Origin: Ruminococcus sp. UBA4385
Lineage (GTDB): Bacteria > Bacillota_A > Clostridia > Oscillospirales > Ruminococcaceae
DNA: 19,338 nt
Assembly (NCBI GenBank): GCA_002391065.1
Contig: DGRP01000084.1
Coordinates: 9,664 to 29,001, forward strand
Direction: 5' to 3'
Below the pieces are notes generated by a model. It saw only the letters and a program-made list of their open reading frames with translations. It ran no database searches and had not been told where the DNA came from. Shown here piece by piece: positions 13,541 to 19,286 of the stretch. Position 1 is the first letter of the stretch; each line of letters opens with the position of its first letter. A program made the translations under genes and the position numbers.

Positions 13541-13587
13541 GTTCGTACTGTAATTAAAATGAAATCAAAAACGATTAAACGGTTACA
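13526..13587. repeat. spaced inverted repeat around the transglutaminase promoter
   Basis: TGTAACCGTT (13526-13535, inside the promoter spacer) and AACGGTTACA (13578-13587) are exact complements, 42 nt apart. TAGTTAC followed by CTTA or ATTA also recurs at 13484 and 13591. These may be paired binding sites for one regulator. Confidence 0.45.
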
Positions 13588-13940
13588 AAATAGTTACATT
13601 AATGAATAATTTATGAACTGATTATTTCTATGATTTGTGCACATTTTTCTCAGGATATGGCAAAAAGCCCTCTTTTTCGTCATTTTAACCAAAAATTTTA
13701 TAATAATTATTAATTATACATTTAATAGGACAGTTATAAATTAAAATGCCTGAAACAAGCACTTTTTCGATCCAACTATGTAAAAAAGGGTACAAAAATC
13801 CCGCACTCCCCGAGATTGGAGAGTGCGGAACTAAAGTATAGAATTATATGGAGAAAAAAGTATATGATGACTTTGTCTTTCTTGATAATATAATATCCCT
13901 CTAATGTGAAAACTGCGTGTTAGTATTTTGAAATAAAAAC
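13588..13940. other. AT-rich intergenic stretch with an orphan terminator
   Basis: No supported gene. On the minus strand CCGCACTC/GAGTGCGG (plus 13801-13808 and 13821-13828, 12-nt loop) is followed by ATTTTTG, an intrinsic terminator at 13794-13828. The ferredoxin already has its own terminator at 13941-13969, so this one may end a short RNA encoded at about 13830-13940. No convincing promoter was found. The rest (13588-13790) is AT-rich with no structure I can support. Confidence 0.45.
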
Positions 13941-13969
13941 AAAAAGCGCCTGCCGGCCGACAGACGCTT
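13941..13969 (-). terminator. ferredoxin terminator
   Basis: AAGCGCCTG (13944-13952) pairs with CAGACGCTT (13961-13969), with one G-U pair in the RNA. On the minus strand TTTTTGTTTTTATTT follows. Confidence 0.85.
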
Positions 13970-13985
13970 ATAAGTACATTAAGTA

Positions 13986-14156
13986 TTACTGAGCAGAAGG
14001 TGCTCCAACAGGACATGTAGCCTCACATGCGCCGCAATCGATGCAAGCATTCTCGTCAATTACATACTTTCCGTCGCCCTCAGAAATTGCTCCAACAGGG
14101 CAGCCCTCAGCGCAAGCGCCGCAGCTGATGCACTCATCAGAAATCTTATATGCCAT
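13986..14156 (-). CDS. 2[4Fe-4S] ferredoxin
   Basis: 56-residue bacterial (clostridial-type) ferredoxin, a low-potential electron carrier for anaerobic metabolism such as pyruvate:ferredoxin oxidoreductase and hydrogenase. Two full cluster motifs are visible: CISCGACAEGCPVGA and CIDCGACEATCPVGA, each CxxCxxCxxxCP, in a near-perfect internal duplication around residues 9-22 and 38-51. The ATG at 14156 has GGAGGT 7 nt upstream; an in-frame ATG at 14171 lies before that site and is not used. Monocistronic, with its own promoter and terminator, as expected for a highly expressed carrier. The IS200 element lies about 90 nt upstream of its promoter. Confidence 0.95.
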   Translation of the reverse strand: MAYKISDECISCGACAEGCPVGAISEGDGKYVIDENACIDCGACEATCPVGAPSAQ

Positions 14157-14213
14157 AATTATGACCTCCATTCTATAAATTGCGGGTCAGCCTATGCTTA
14201 CCCTCATATTAAT

Positions 14214-14241
14214 ATAATACCACATTATAATAATTTTGCAA
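14214..14241 (-). promoter_or_regulatory. ferredoxin promoter
   Basis: Minus-strand TTGCAA (14236-14241), a 16-nt spacer and TATTAT (14214-14219). The upstream IS200 end does not interrupt it. Two small stems (TTAGC/GCTAA near 14280 and GTTAG/CTAAC near 14305-14320) lie between it and the IS end. Confidence 0.6.
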
Positions 14242-14332
14242 GGGCAATCCCCAATTTTTAACGGAAATTTAATAATTAGTTAGCTCAGGCTAATTAATTA
14301 TAAAGTTAGTCACGTCTAACCATCATGAATCA

Positions 14333-14455
14333 AAACCACCCGTTGAACGGGTGGTTTGCACTGGCCCTAAAAGGGCCTGATACTGGCGGGCGACTGAAGT
14401 CCCACTGAAAAGTCCGCCAACCGCATTGTTTTTACGGGCAGCCGCTAAAGCGGCT
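14333..14455 (-). repeat. structured right end of the IS200 element
   Basis: Four stems in 123 nt: AAACCACCCGT/ACGGGTGGTTT (14333-14357, 3-nt loop), GGCCCT/AGGGCC (14363-14377), GGCGG...ACT with AGTCCGCC (14385-14418) and GCCGC/GCGGC (14441-14454). The outermost is the probable TnpA-recognised end hairpin. The others are an unusually long non-coding structured tail after tnpA. Confidence 0.7.
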
Positions 14456-14460
14456 GTTCT

Positions 14461-14937
14461 TTATTTGCCCTGTTTTACTTTGTCACCCGTAAACGGGTCT
14501 ATGTATTCGTTAAAACTTATCTGATCACAAGCTATATCTTCTTGCAGCTGATTCCTTATGTATTCTTCAATGACTTTTTTATTCCTGCCTACTGTATCAA
14601 CATAATATCCTCTGCACCAAAAATGCCTGTTCCCATATTTATACTTTAAATTTGCGTGTCTATCAAATATCATCAGGCTACTTTTGCCTTTCAAATATCC
14701 CATAAACTGTGCAACACTCAGCTTGGGTGGAATGGACACAAGCATATGTACATGATCTTTGCACATTTCTGCTTCATGTATCTCTACACCCTTTTGTTCA
14801 CAAAGCTTTCTTAGTATCACCCCTATATCCTTGTATATCTTTCCAAATATCACTTGTCTGCGATATTTAGGTGCAAACACAATATGGTACTTGCAATTCC
14901 ACTTGGAATGTGCTAAACTATTAATGTTATCTGTCAT
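14461..14937 (-). CDS. tnpA: IS200/IS605 family transposase TnpA
   Basis: 158-residue Y1 HUH transposase, full length for the family. The HUH metal-binding motif is His62-Val-His64 in CKDHVHMLVSIPP. The catalytic tyrosine is Tyr126 in VIEEYIRNQ. Family blocks KYHIVFAPKYRR, FMGYLKGKSSLMIF and NRHFWCRGYYVDTVGRN are intact, so the enzyme is probably active. AGGAGGT lies 8 nt before the ATG. It has its own promoter. The C-terminal tail (YIDPFTGDKVKQGK) ends just before the structured right end. Confidence 0.95.
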   Translation of the reverse strand: MTDNINSLAHSKWNCKYHIVFAPKYRRQVIFGKIYKDIGVILRKLCEQKGVEIHEAEMCKDHVHMLVSIPPKLSVAQFMGYLKGKSSLMIFDRHANLKYKYGNRHFWCRGYYVDTVGRNKKVIEEYIRNQLQEDIACDQISFNEYIDPFTGDKVKQGK

Positions 14938-14985
14938 AGATAACTACCTCCTGTCATTTTAGTTACGGTTGGCGAACCTATAACT

Positions 14986-15014
14986 ATTATATCACAGGAG
15001 GTTTTTATTTTCTA
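14986..15014 (-). promoter_or_regulatory. tnpA promoter
   Basis: Minus-strand TAGAAA (15009-15014), a 17-nt spacer and TATAAT (14986-14991), with a TG one base before the -10 box (extended -10). Confidence 0.6.
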
Positions 15015-15034
15015 CTCATAGCTAAAGCTTTTTG

Positions 15035-15057
15035 AACCCCCAGTAAAACTGGGGGTT
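15035..15057. repeat. left-end hairpin of the IS200 element
   Basis: AACCCCCAGT and ACTGGGGGTT, 10-bp perfect stem with an AAA loop, the expected TnpA-binding hairpin. Read on the plus strand it ends in TTTT and could also block incoming transcription. Confidence 0.75.
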
Positions 15058-15061
15058 TTCG

Positions 15062-15103
15062 GATTACAACAAAACAAAGGACTGCGGTTTATGCAGTCCT
15101 TTG
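15062..15103 (-). terminator. terminator of the VirD4-like operon
   Basis: CAAAGGACTGC (15075-15085) pairs with GCAGTCCTTTG (15093-15103), 11 bp with a 7-nt loop. On the minus strand TTTTGTTGT follows. Confidence 0.75.
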
Positions 15104-15123
15104 TTCGTGAAAGGAGTTTTTTC

Positions 15124-15360
15124 ATGGCTTATGCCACCAACAAGCTTAATTTTGATACGGTCCCGAGATATCTCCCGGGACTTTCTCATGCAGTTTTGCT
15201 GTTATCACTGACAGGCTCGGGAGCAAAGCCGTCAACGGTCGCAGGGTCGAACTTATCGGCCACTGCCATACCGCGCTTGCCGAGAGTGATGATCATGATC
15301 TTGCTGACAGGCAGATCGTACACCTTCTCGGGCACTACGCCTGAGCGTTCAGCGATATAG
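15124..15360 (+). pseudogene. possible truncated plus-strand gene start
   Basis: AAAGGAG lies 7 nt before ATG, opening a frame MAYATNKLNFDTVPRYLPG that looks protein-like for about 20 codons. From 15186 the frame runs antisense through the end of the VirD4-like gene and turns low-complexity. I read it as the 5' stub of a lost gene joined to the ATPase gene's 3' end. I do not recognise the stub. It could equally be chance. Confidence 0.25.
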
Positions 15361-16487
15361 TTGATTGTGCGTGTATCGTTGTCGCAGCCGCCGAGATAGC
15401 AGATGTGCGAAACGTTACAGCATATTGTAGTTGCAGTTGCTTCGCCGTAGGCAGCTCTTAGCTGCGAGATACTCTGCAGTATCAGCTCAATGCTGATGTT
15501 TCTGGAACGGACCGTACTTATGATAAGGTCCATATTTTTGATATTACAAGCACTTGCATAGTCATCAAACCAGAAGCGCACAGGCTGAGGAAGCCTTCCG
15601 TCAGGCAGCTTGTCAGCGTACCTGCACAGGCTCATCAGGATATTGGTGTAGAGGATATTGATAATCATATCATATCCCCTGTCTAGGTCTGAGGCTTCGA
15701 TGAAGAGAGCGATCTTCCTCTTGCCGAGATCCTCGAAAGCGAACGGATTACTGCGCTGAAGCATGGAACGGATTTCTCTGCCCTCAAACTTTGCAAGTGA
15801 AGCACCGACCATACCTGAAATGCATGACCATGTCCTGTCAGCACCGAAGAACTTCTTACAGCCCTGATAAGCTCTTGCAGCAAGCGAATCGGGATATACG
15901 AAACTGTACTCTTCAAGGAACTTGATTGACCTTGTCTTTTCAACATCGCCTATCAGGTTGAAGAGGTCTGTCACAGTTGTCATATTCTTTTCATTCTCGG
16001 GGAATTCCTCAAGAACGTATGATATCAGCATAACGAGTACATTCTGGGTCGCTCTTTCCCAGAACGGTTCTTTGCTCTTGCCTTCGGGAGAGAGTATCTC
16101 GGCCAGAGCATAAATATCGGTGTGGTTGTATATCTTTTTGCCGTCTTCATCAGTCTTGTACCTGATACTCTGAAGCGGATCGTAGCCTGCTCCGCTGTCA
16201 GGTTCGGTGAAGCTGATTTTATAGACTTCATAGCCTTTGGCTTCAAGCTGAGCCTTGTTTCTGTTATACAGAGAGCCCTTGACGTCTGTGCAGACAACGC
16301 TCTCGGTTGTGGTCCTGAGGTTGGCATTTACAAGCGTGCTTTTGCCGAAGCCTGTACCGCCGATTATCAGGTCATTGTTGTTGGTGCGGGTCTTGTAGAT
16401 GTCATTGCTGACAGGCACGCTTGGTGCAAGATATCTGTATCCGGGTTCAGAGGGCTTAGGCTGATTAACATTATTTACTTTTTTCAT
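15186..16487 (-). CDS. VirD4/TraG-like P-loop ATPase without membrane segments
   Basis: 433-residue ATPase of the type IV coupling protein (VirD4/TraG) kind. Walker A is GGTGFGKST at residues 43-51, DVKGSLY follows as in coupling proteins, PFWERATQNVLVMLISYVLEE matches their all-alpha region, and a Walker B-like WFDDYASACNI is at about 306-316, followed by TVRSRNISIELILQSISQL, the family's conserved sensor block. Canonical coupling proteins are about 600 residues with two N-terminal membrane helices. Here only 42 hydrophilic residues precede the P-loop, so the protein is soluble or needs a separate anchor. AGGAA lies 8 nt before the ATG. Last gene of the operon, ending near a possible gene fusion point. 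Confidence 0.85.
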   Translation of the reverse strand: MKKVNNVNQPKPSEPGYRYLAPSVPVSNDIYKTRTNNNDLIIGGTGFGKSTLVNANLRTTTESVVCTDVKGSLYNRNKAQLEAKGYEVYKISFTEPDSGAGYDPLQSIRYKTDEDGKKIYNHTDIYALAEILSPEGKSKEPFWERATQNVLVMLISYVLEEFPENEKNMTTVTDLFNLIGDVEKTRSIKFLEEYSFVYPDSLAARAYQGCKKFFGADRTWSCISGMVGASLAKFEGREIRSMLQRSNPFAFEDLGKRKIALFIEASDLDRGYDMIINILYTNILMSLCRYADKLPDGRLPQPVRFWFDDYASACNIKNMDLIISTVRSRNISIELILQSISQLRAAYGEATATTICCNVSHICYLGGCDNDTRTINYIAERSGVVPEKVYDLPVSKIMIITLGKRGMAVADKFDPATVDGFAPEPVSDNSKTA

Positions 16488-16541
16488 ACTGATTATTCCT
16501 TTCGTTTTGTATCTCAGATTCGGGGAATCCCGTTTTTTTCT

Positions 16542-16700
16542 TTATGCGCAGTTATCCTTCAGGAACAGCTCCAGCGCTTCGGAGCTTGCCCCTGTCTCAG
16601 CGGCTCTGAGAAGAGCCGTCCAGAGGAAGCTGTCGGTGTCGCCGACCTTGCTGTGGGTTATCGTAGGGGTATGTTTTTTGTTGTCTTTTTTTGTTTTCAT
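16542..16700 (-). CDS. 52-residue hypothetical protein
   Basis: Small gene between the ClpP-like and VirD4-like genes. It starts with a lysine-rich stretch (MKTKKDNKKHTPTI), then SKVGDTDSFLWTALLRAAE and an amphipathic helix ending LELFLKDNCA. GGAG lies 5 nt before the ATG and the gene begins 17 nt after the clpP-like stop. Spacing, ribosome site and codon use (AAG, GAG, CTC, GCC) match its neighbours, which supports translation. I do not recognise the family. No membrane segment. Possibly an adaptor for one of its neighbours, by position only. Confidence 0.7.
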   Translation of the reverse strand: MKTKKDNKKHTPTITHSKVGDTDSFLWTALLRAAETGASSEALELFLKDNCA

Positions 16701-16717
16701 GTTGTCTCCTTGGTGTA

Positions 16718-17413
16718 TCAGATATTGTTTGTCTGCGGGAATGTAAGGTCGCCGTAAGAGCCGATGATCTTAGTCGCAAAGCCCTTTTCAAGGCTTTCCT
16801 CAGCGTTCAGGTAGGTGTCCTTCTCGGTGAGAGTAAAGACATCGTCTAACGGCATTCCCGAACGCTCGGAGATAGTCTCGCCGATCTGCTGGCGCACCGC
16901 AAAAAGCTTATCAAGAATATCGGTCTTGAGCTCAAGGGGCTTCACACCTGCGAGGTCTCCTCCGCCCATTGCAGGGTCATGGAGCATCAGGCGGCTGTGC
17001 TTGAGTATAAGGCGCTCATCTCCCGCAAGGTAGATGATGAATGCCATACTGGCCGCTATTCCGGTGCATACGGTCGTTACAGGCGACTGTATCACGTTTC
17101 TGATCACATCATAGATCGCATAGCCTGCGTCTACAATACCGCCGGGCGAGTCTATAAAAATTGTGATCTTCTCATGGCTTTCAAGGTCAAGAAGCAAAAG
17201 CTTCTGAATGACCTCCTGAGACTGATTGCTGTCGATCGAGCCCTTGACATAGATCAGGCGGTTGTTTGTGTAGAGCAGGTCGGGGCTGTAAAGAGGCTGG
17301 TAGCCTCTCGGCCCCATCTTGATTATTGAGGTCATCATGTCATACATCTGTCCCTGCATATCAGGGTCTGCGAATGTGTTGGCCTTGTTGATTGCGTTAA
17401 TTGTTTTTTTCAT
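16718..17413 (-). CDS. ClpP-like serine protease
   Basis: 231-residue member of the ClpP family. The triad is intact: Ser122 in TGIAASMAFI, His145 in RLMLHDPAMGGG and Asp199 in TEKDTYLNAEESLEKGF. The oxyanion SPGG motif is at 89-92 (IFIDSPGGIVDAGYAI). The first 45 residues are longer than in housekeeping ClpP and may change pore gating or partner binding. No Clp ATPase gene is visible. It lies in an accessory operon, so it is a second, element-borne ClpP rather than the chromosomal one. GGAG lies 8 nt before the ATG. It may process or degrade proteins of the same operon, by inference. Confidence 0.9.
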   Translation of the reverse strand: MKKTINAINKANTFADPDMQGQMYDMMTSIIKMGPRGYQPLYSPDLLYTNNRLIYVKGSIDSNQSQEVIQKLLLLDLESHEKITIFIDSPGGIVDAGYAIYDVIRNVIQSPVTTVCTGIAASMAFIIYLAGDERLILKHSRLMLHDPAMGGGDLAGVKPLELKTDILDKLFAVRQQIGETISERSGMPLDDVFTLTEKDTYLNAEESLEKGFATKIIGSYGDLTFPQTNNI

Positions 17414-17446
17414 CTTGTTTACTCCTTTTTTCTTGTTCTCGGGTTA

Positions 17447-17878
17447 TCAGCTTACATATGACCAGTCCGTAGGACAGTTGTCATCATTTTCTTTCAGAGA
17501 CCTGTAGTATTCATCTCTGAGGCAGTTCATAGGAACTATCAGCGTTCCTGTGATTATTGTGTCAGCGACCATATCCATGTGCTTTTTTATATCGTCTGTC
17601 CATGACGAGCCCCTGTGCTGAAGGCAGTTGTGTGCTCCTGCAAGAAGCTGACCTATTGTCAGGTCCTCAATGCGGACAGCATCTGTCTTTTTCAATGTGA
17701 AGCACAGCCTCTTATCAAGAACAACATAACGCTTCAGATTTATTGCACAGGTGTTGAGAAGCTCCTGAGCTTCATCGTCTCTGCACATCTGCCTGATTGC
17801 TGCATAGTAGTCAGGCAGAAGGGAATCATATAATATCTGCTGGCAGATCTGACTGTTATCTCTCATCGGTAGTATCAT
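17447..17878 (-). CDS. hypothetical protein, member C of a small paralog set
   Basis: 143-residue protein of unknown family, predicted helical, no membrane segment, Cys-containing. The core YYAAIRQM, about 40 residues, LCFTLKKTDAVRIEDLTIGQLL (about residues 74-81) lines up with the same-spaced core of the 140-residue protein two genes upstream (YIEAVKRI ... ITVGELL), suggesting paralogy. The ATG overlaps the TGA of the preceding gene (ATGA), and GGAGAGG gives its ribosome site, so translation is coupled. It ends 33 nt before the ClpP-like gene. Confidence 0.75.
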   Translation of the reverse strand: MILPMRDNSQICQQILYDSLLPDYYAAIRQMCRDDEAQELLNTCAINLKRYVVLDKRLCFTLKKTDAVRIEDLTIGQLLAGAHNCLQHRGSSWTDDIKKHMDMVADTIITGTLIVPMNCLRDEYYRSLKENDDNCPTDWSYVS

Positions 17879-18273
17879 TCTATCCTCTCCTTTTTCTCAT
17901 CGCCCGGATTTTCTATAAAGCCTTTGTACAGAGTGCTCAGCAGTGTTATGGCTGAGCAGTATCTTTCGTAAGAGCCGCCTGCATCGGTATGAGGGTCAGA
18001 ATTGCTCCTGAAATCGGCTATTTTCTTCGTAAGCTCATACACTGTATCTGCTTCGGTTTCTTCAAGACATAGCAGGTCTTTTATCATTCTCAGGATCGCT
18101 TCCGAGGCCTTATCGCCTTTTTTGTAGTTCTTACTCGAATTTGAGCAGATAAGATCATTTTTGTAAAGCCTCTCGGAAGGAAGGTTTACAAACTCAATCA
18201 CGGCACTGCTTATCATGTTCCTGTCGGTTATGACATTTCGCTCGGTTTTCTGTTTTATCTCACTCAGGGTCAT
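17875..18273 (-). CDS. hypothetical protein of the same operon
   Basis: 132-residue helical protein I do not recognise. Visible: a polar N-terminal helix, a Lys/Ser-rich middle (NSSKNYKKGDKASEAIL), a Glu-rich segment (LCLEETEADTVYELTKKIADF) and a second helical block (YCSAITLLSTLYKGFIE), ending acidic and basic (DEKKERIE). It lacks the G-[EQ]-L-[LF] motif of its three companions. AAGGAGGAGAGG is a strong ribosome site. It overlaps by 4 nt both with the gene before it (ATGA) and with the gene after it, so stoichiometric expression is likely. Confidence 0.72.
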   Translation of the reverse strand: MTLSEIKQKTERNVITDRNMISSAVIEFVNLPSERLYKNDLICSNSSKNYKKGDKASEAILRMIKDLLCLEETEADTVYELTKKIADFRSNSDPHTDAGGSYERYCSAITLLSTLYKGFIENPGDEKKERIE

Positions 18274-18692
18274 ACTGCCTCTCCTCCTTCTCTTATCAGC
18301 TTGTCACCTACCATTCCCAGCAGCATGAAAACACAGTTGAACATAAATTCGCCGTATTCTACGAGATAATCAGCCATGTCCTCAAAGCAGAACTCGGGAT
18401 CGGTATCGGTAACTCTGTCTATCATTGATCCTGACAGCAGGAGAAGCTCTCCTACGGTTATGTTCTCAGCGTCTGCATCTGTTTCAGTATCGAATGAATA
18501 TAATACATTCGATGTTATATGCGGAATATGCTCCTGCAGGTTTTCCCATATTTCGTTGACTGCGTCCTTTTCCTCGGGAACTATCCTTTTTACCGCTTCA
18601 ATATAGAGCCTTACAGGTGTGCGGAAAATCAAAGCCTGACACTGCTGATAAAAAATATGCTCTTTTTCATTTGCTAAACTTCTGATCTTCAT
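18270..18692 (-). CDS. hypothetical protein, member B of a small paralog set
   Basis: 140-residue acidic, mostly helical protein of unknown family. The segment VLYSFDTETDADAENITVGELL (split at about residue 72) aligns by eye with LCFTLKK...LTIGQLL in the 143-residue protein and with LFCFDEE...LGAGELF in the 152-residue protein. The hydrophobic C-terminal helix (FMFNCVFMLLGMVGDKL) may be a packing helix; it is short for a membrane span. GGGGTGA serves as ribosome site and contains the stop of the previous gene 6 nt upstream. Confidence 0.75.
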   Translation of the reverse strand: MKIRSLANEKEHIFYQQCQALIFRTPVRLYIEAVKRIVPEEKDAVNEIWENLQEHIPHITSNVLYSFDTETDADAENITVGELLLLSGSMIDRVTDTDPEFCFEDMADYLVEYGEFMFNCVFMLLGMVGDKLIREGGEAV

Positions 18693-18698
18693 AAACTA

Positions 18699-19157
18699 TC
18701 ACCCCTTCTTTTTAACTCCGTGAACGCACCAGCCTCTGCAGATGTCTGAAAGCTCCTTCATCAATGCTTCGTTTGCTGAGACACATTCAAGTCTGAACAG
18801 CTCTCCTGCCCCGAGCGAGGACATATATTCATCCTCCTCATCAAAGCAGAACAGTCCTTTGTCCCTCATCTCATAAGCAAGATCATCATCGGGTATTTCG
18901 GCCATCTCACGAAGCCTTAACAGCCCGTGAAGAAGCTCGTTCATATTGGTACACTTATTTTCATCGTAAATCAGAATATCGTGAAGTGACTTGATCCTGG
19001 ATTCGTTATCATACATCGAATCCAGATATGCGTGCTCCAGAGGCATAAGTGCAAAACCTCTGAGTGCTTTGTCAATAACAGCTTCTTCAGTGACAAGCTC
19101 GCTGCTGTCAAATTCGTGCTGTCTTAGCTCATCGAGCTTTTTTTGCTTTTGTTCCAT
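18699..19157 (-). CDS. hypothetical protein, member A of a small paralog set
   Basis: 152-residue acidic protein of unknown family, first gene of the operon. N-terminal charged helix (KQKKLDELRQHEF), a middle with several amphipathic helices (LHDILIYDENKC, ELLHGLLRLREM), then LFCFDEEDEYMSSLGAGELF near residues 105-124 and a Cys-containing tail (CRGWCVHG). The GLFCFDE...LGAGELF part resembles segments of the two other set members. GGAG lies 8 nt before the ATG. A hairpin in the leader touches the ribosome site. Transcribed from the consensus promoter at 19258-19286. Confidence 0.75.
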   Translation of the reverse strand: MEQKQKKLDELRQHEFDSSELVTEEAVIDKALRGFALMPLEHAYLDSMYDNESRIKSLHDILIYDENKCTNMNELLHGLLRLREMAEIPDDDLAYEMRDKGLFCFDEEDEYMSSLGAGELFRLECVSANEALMKELSDICRGWCVHGVKKKG

Positions 19158-19165
19158 TTTGTTGA

Positions 19166-19195
19166 CTCCTTCCGAAGTTTTTTCTCTATTCGGAG
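19166..19195 (-). promoter_or_regulatory. leader hairpin next to the operon's first ribosome site
   Basis: TCCGAA (plus 19171-19176) and TTCGGA (19189-19194) form a 6-bp stem directly 5' of the GGAG at 19166-19169. A CTCC in the minus-strand leader (plus 19192-19195) can pair with that GGAG instead. Access to the ribosome site may therefore depend on which pairing forms. Confidence 0.4.
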
Positions 19196-19257
19196 CAGCA
19201 GCGGCATTAGTAGAGTTTACCAGTACTTTCTGTTCGCGCTCCCCTTACGGTAACTAC

Positions 19258-19286
19258 AGTATAACACCCCCGGTCGATTTTGTCAA
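19258..19286 (-). promoter_or_regulatory. promoter of the paralog-ClpP-VirD4 operon
   Basis: Minus-strand TTGACA (19281-19286), a 17-nt spacer and TATACT (19258-19263). No operator-like dyad is obvious. To its right the window holds only AT-rich sequence. Confidence 0.88.

Larger units (their letters stand above)
14333..15057 (-). mobile_element. IS200-type insertion sequence (IS200/IS605 family)
   Basis: A single tnpA gene flanked by subterminal hairpins, not by inverted repeats: left-end hairpin at 15035-15057 and right-end hairpin at 14333-14357. This is the plan of Y1-transposase elements, which move as single-stranded DNA, need the end hairpins and make no target duplication. Exact cleavage sites cannot be fixed from one copy, so the limits given are those of the outer hairpins. 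There is no tnpB. Confidence 0.85.

Noticed and set aside
13848..13904. 18-codon plus-strand frame beginning MEKKVYDD
   Set aside because: Codon-like composition but no ribosome site or promoter; chance is likelier.
16519..16540. Plus-strand hairpin followed by seven T
   Set aside because: The stem is only 4-5 bp and no plus-strand gene precedes it. It falls in the gap between two minus-strand genes.
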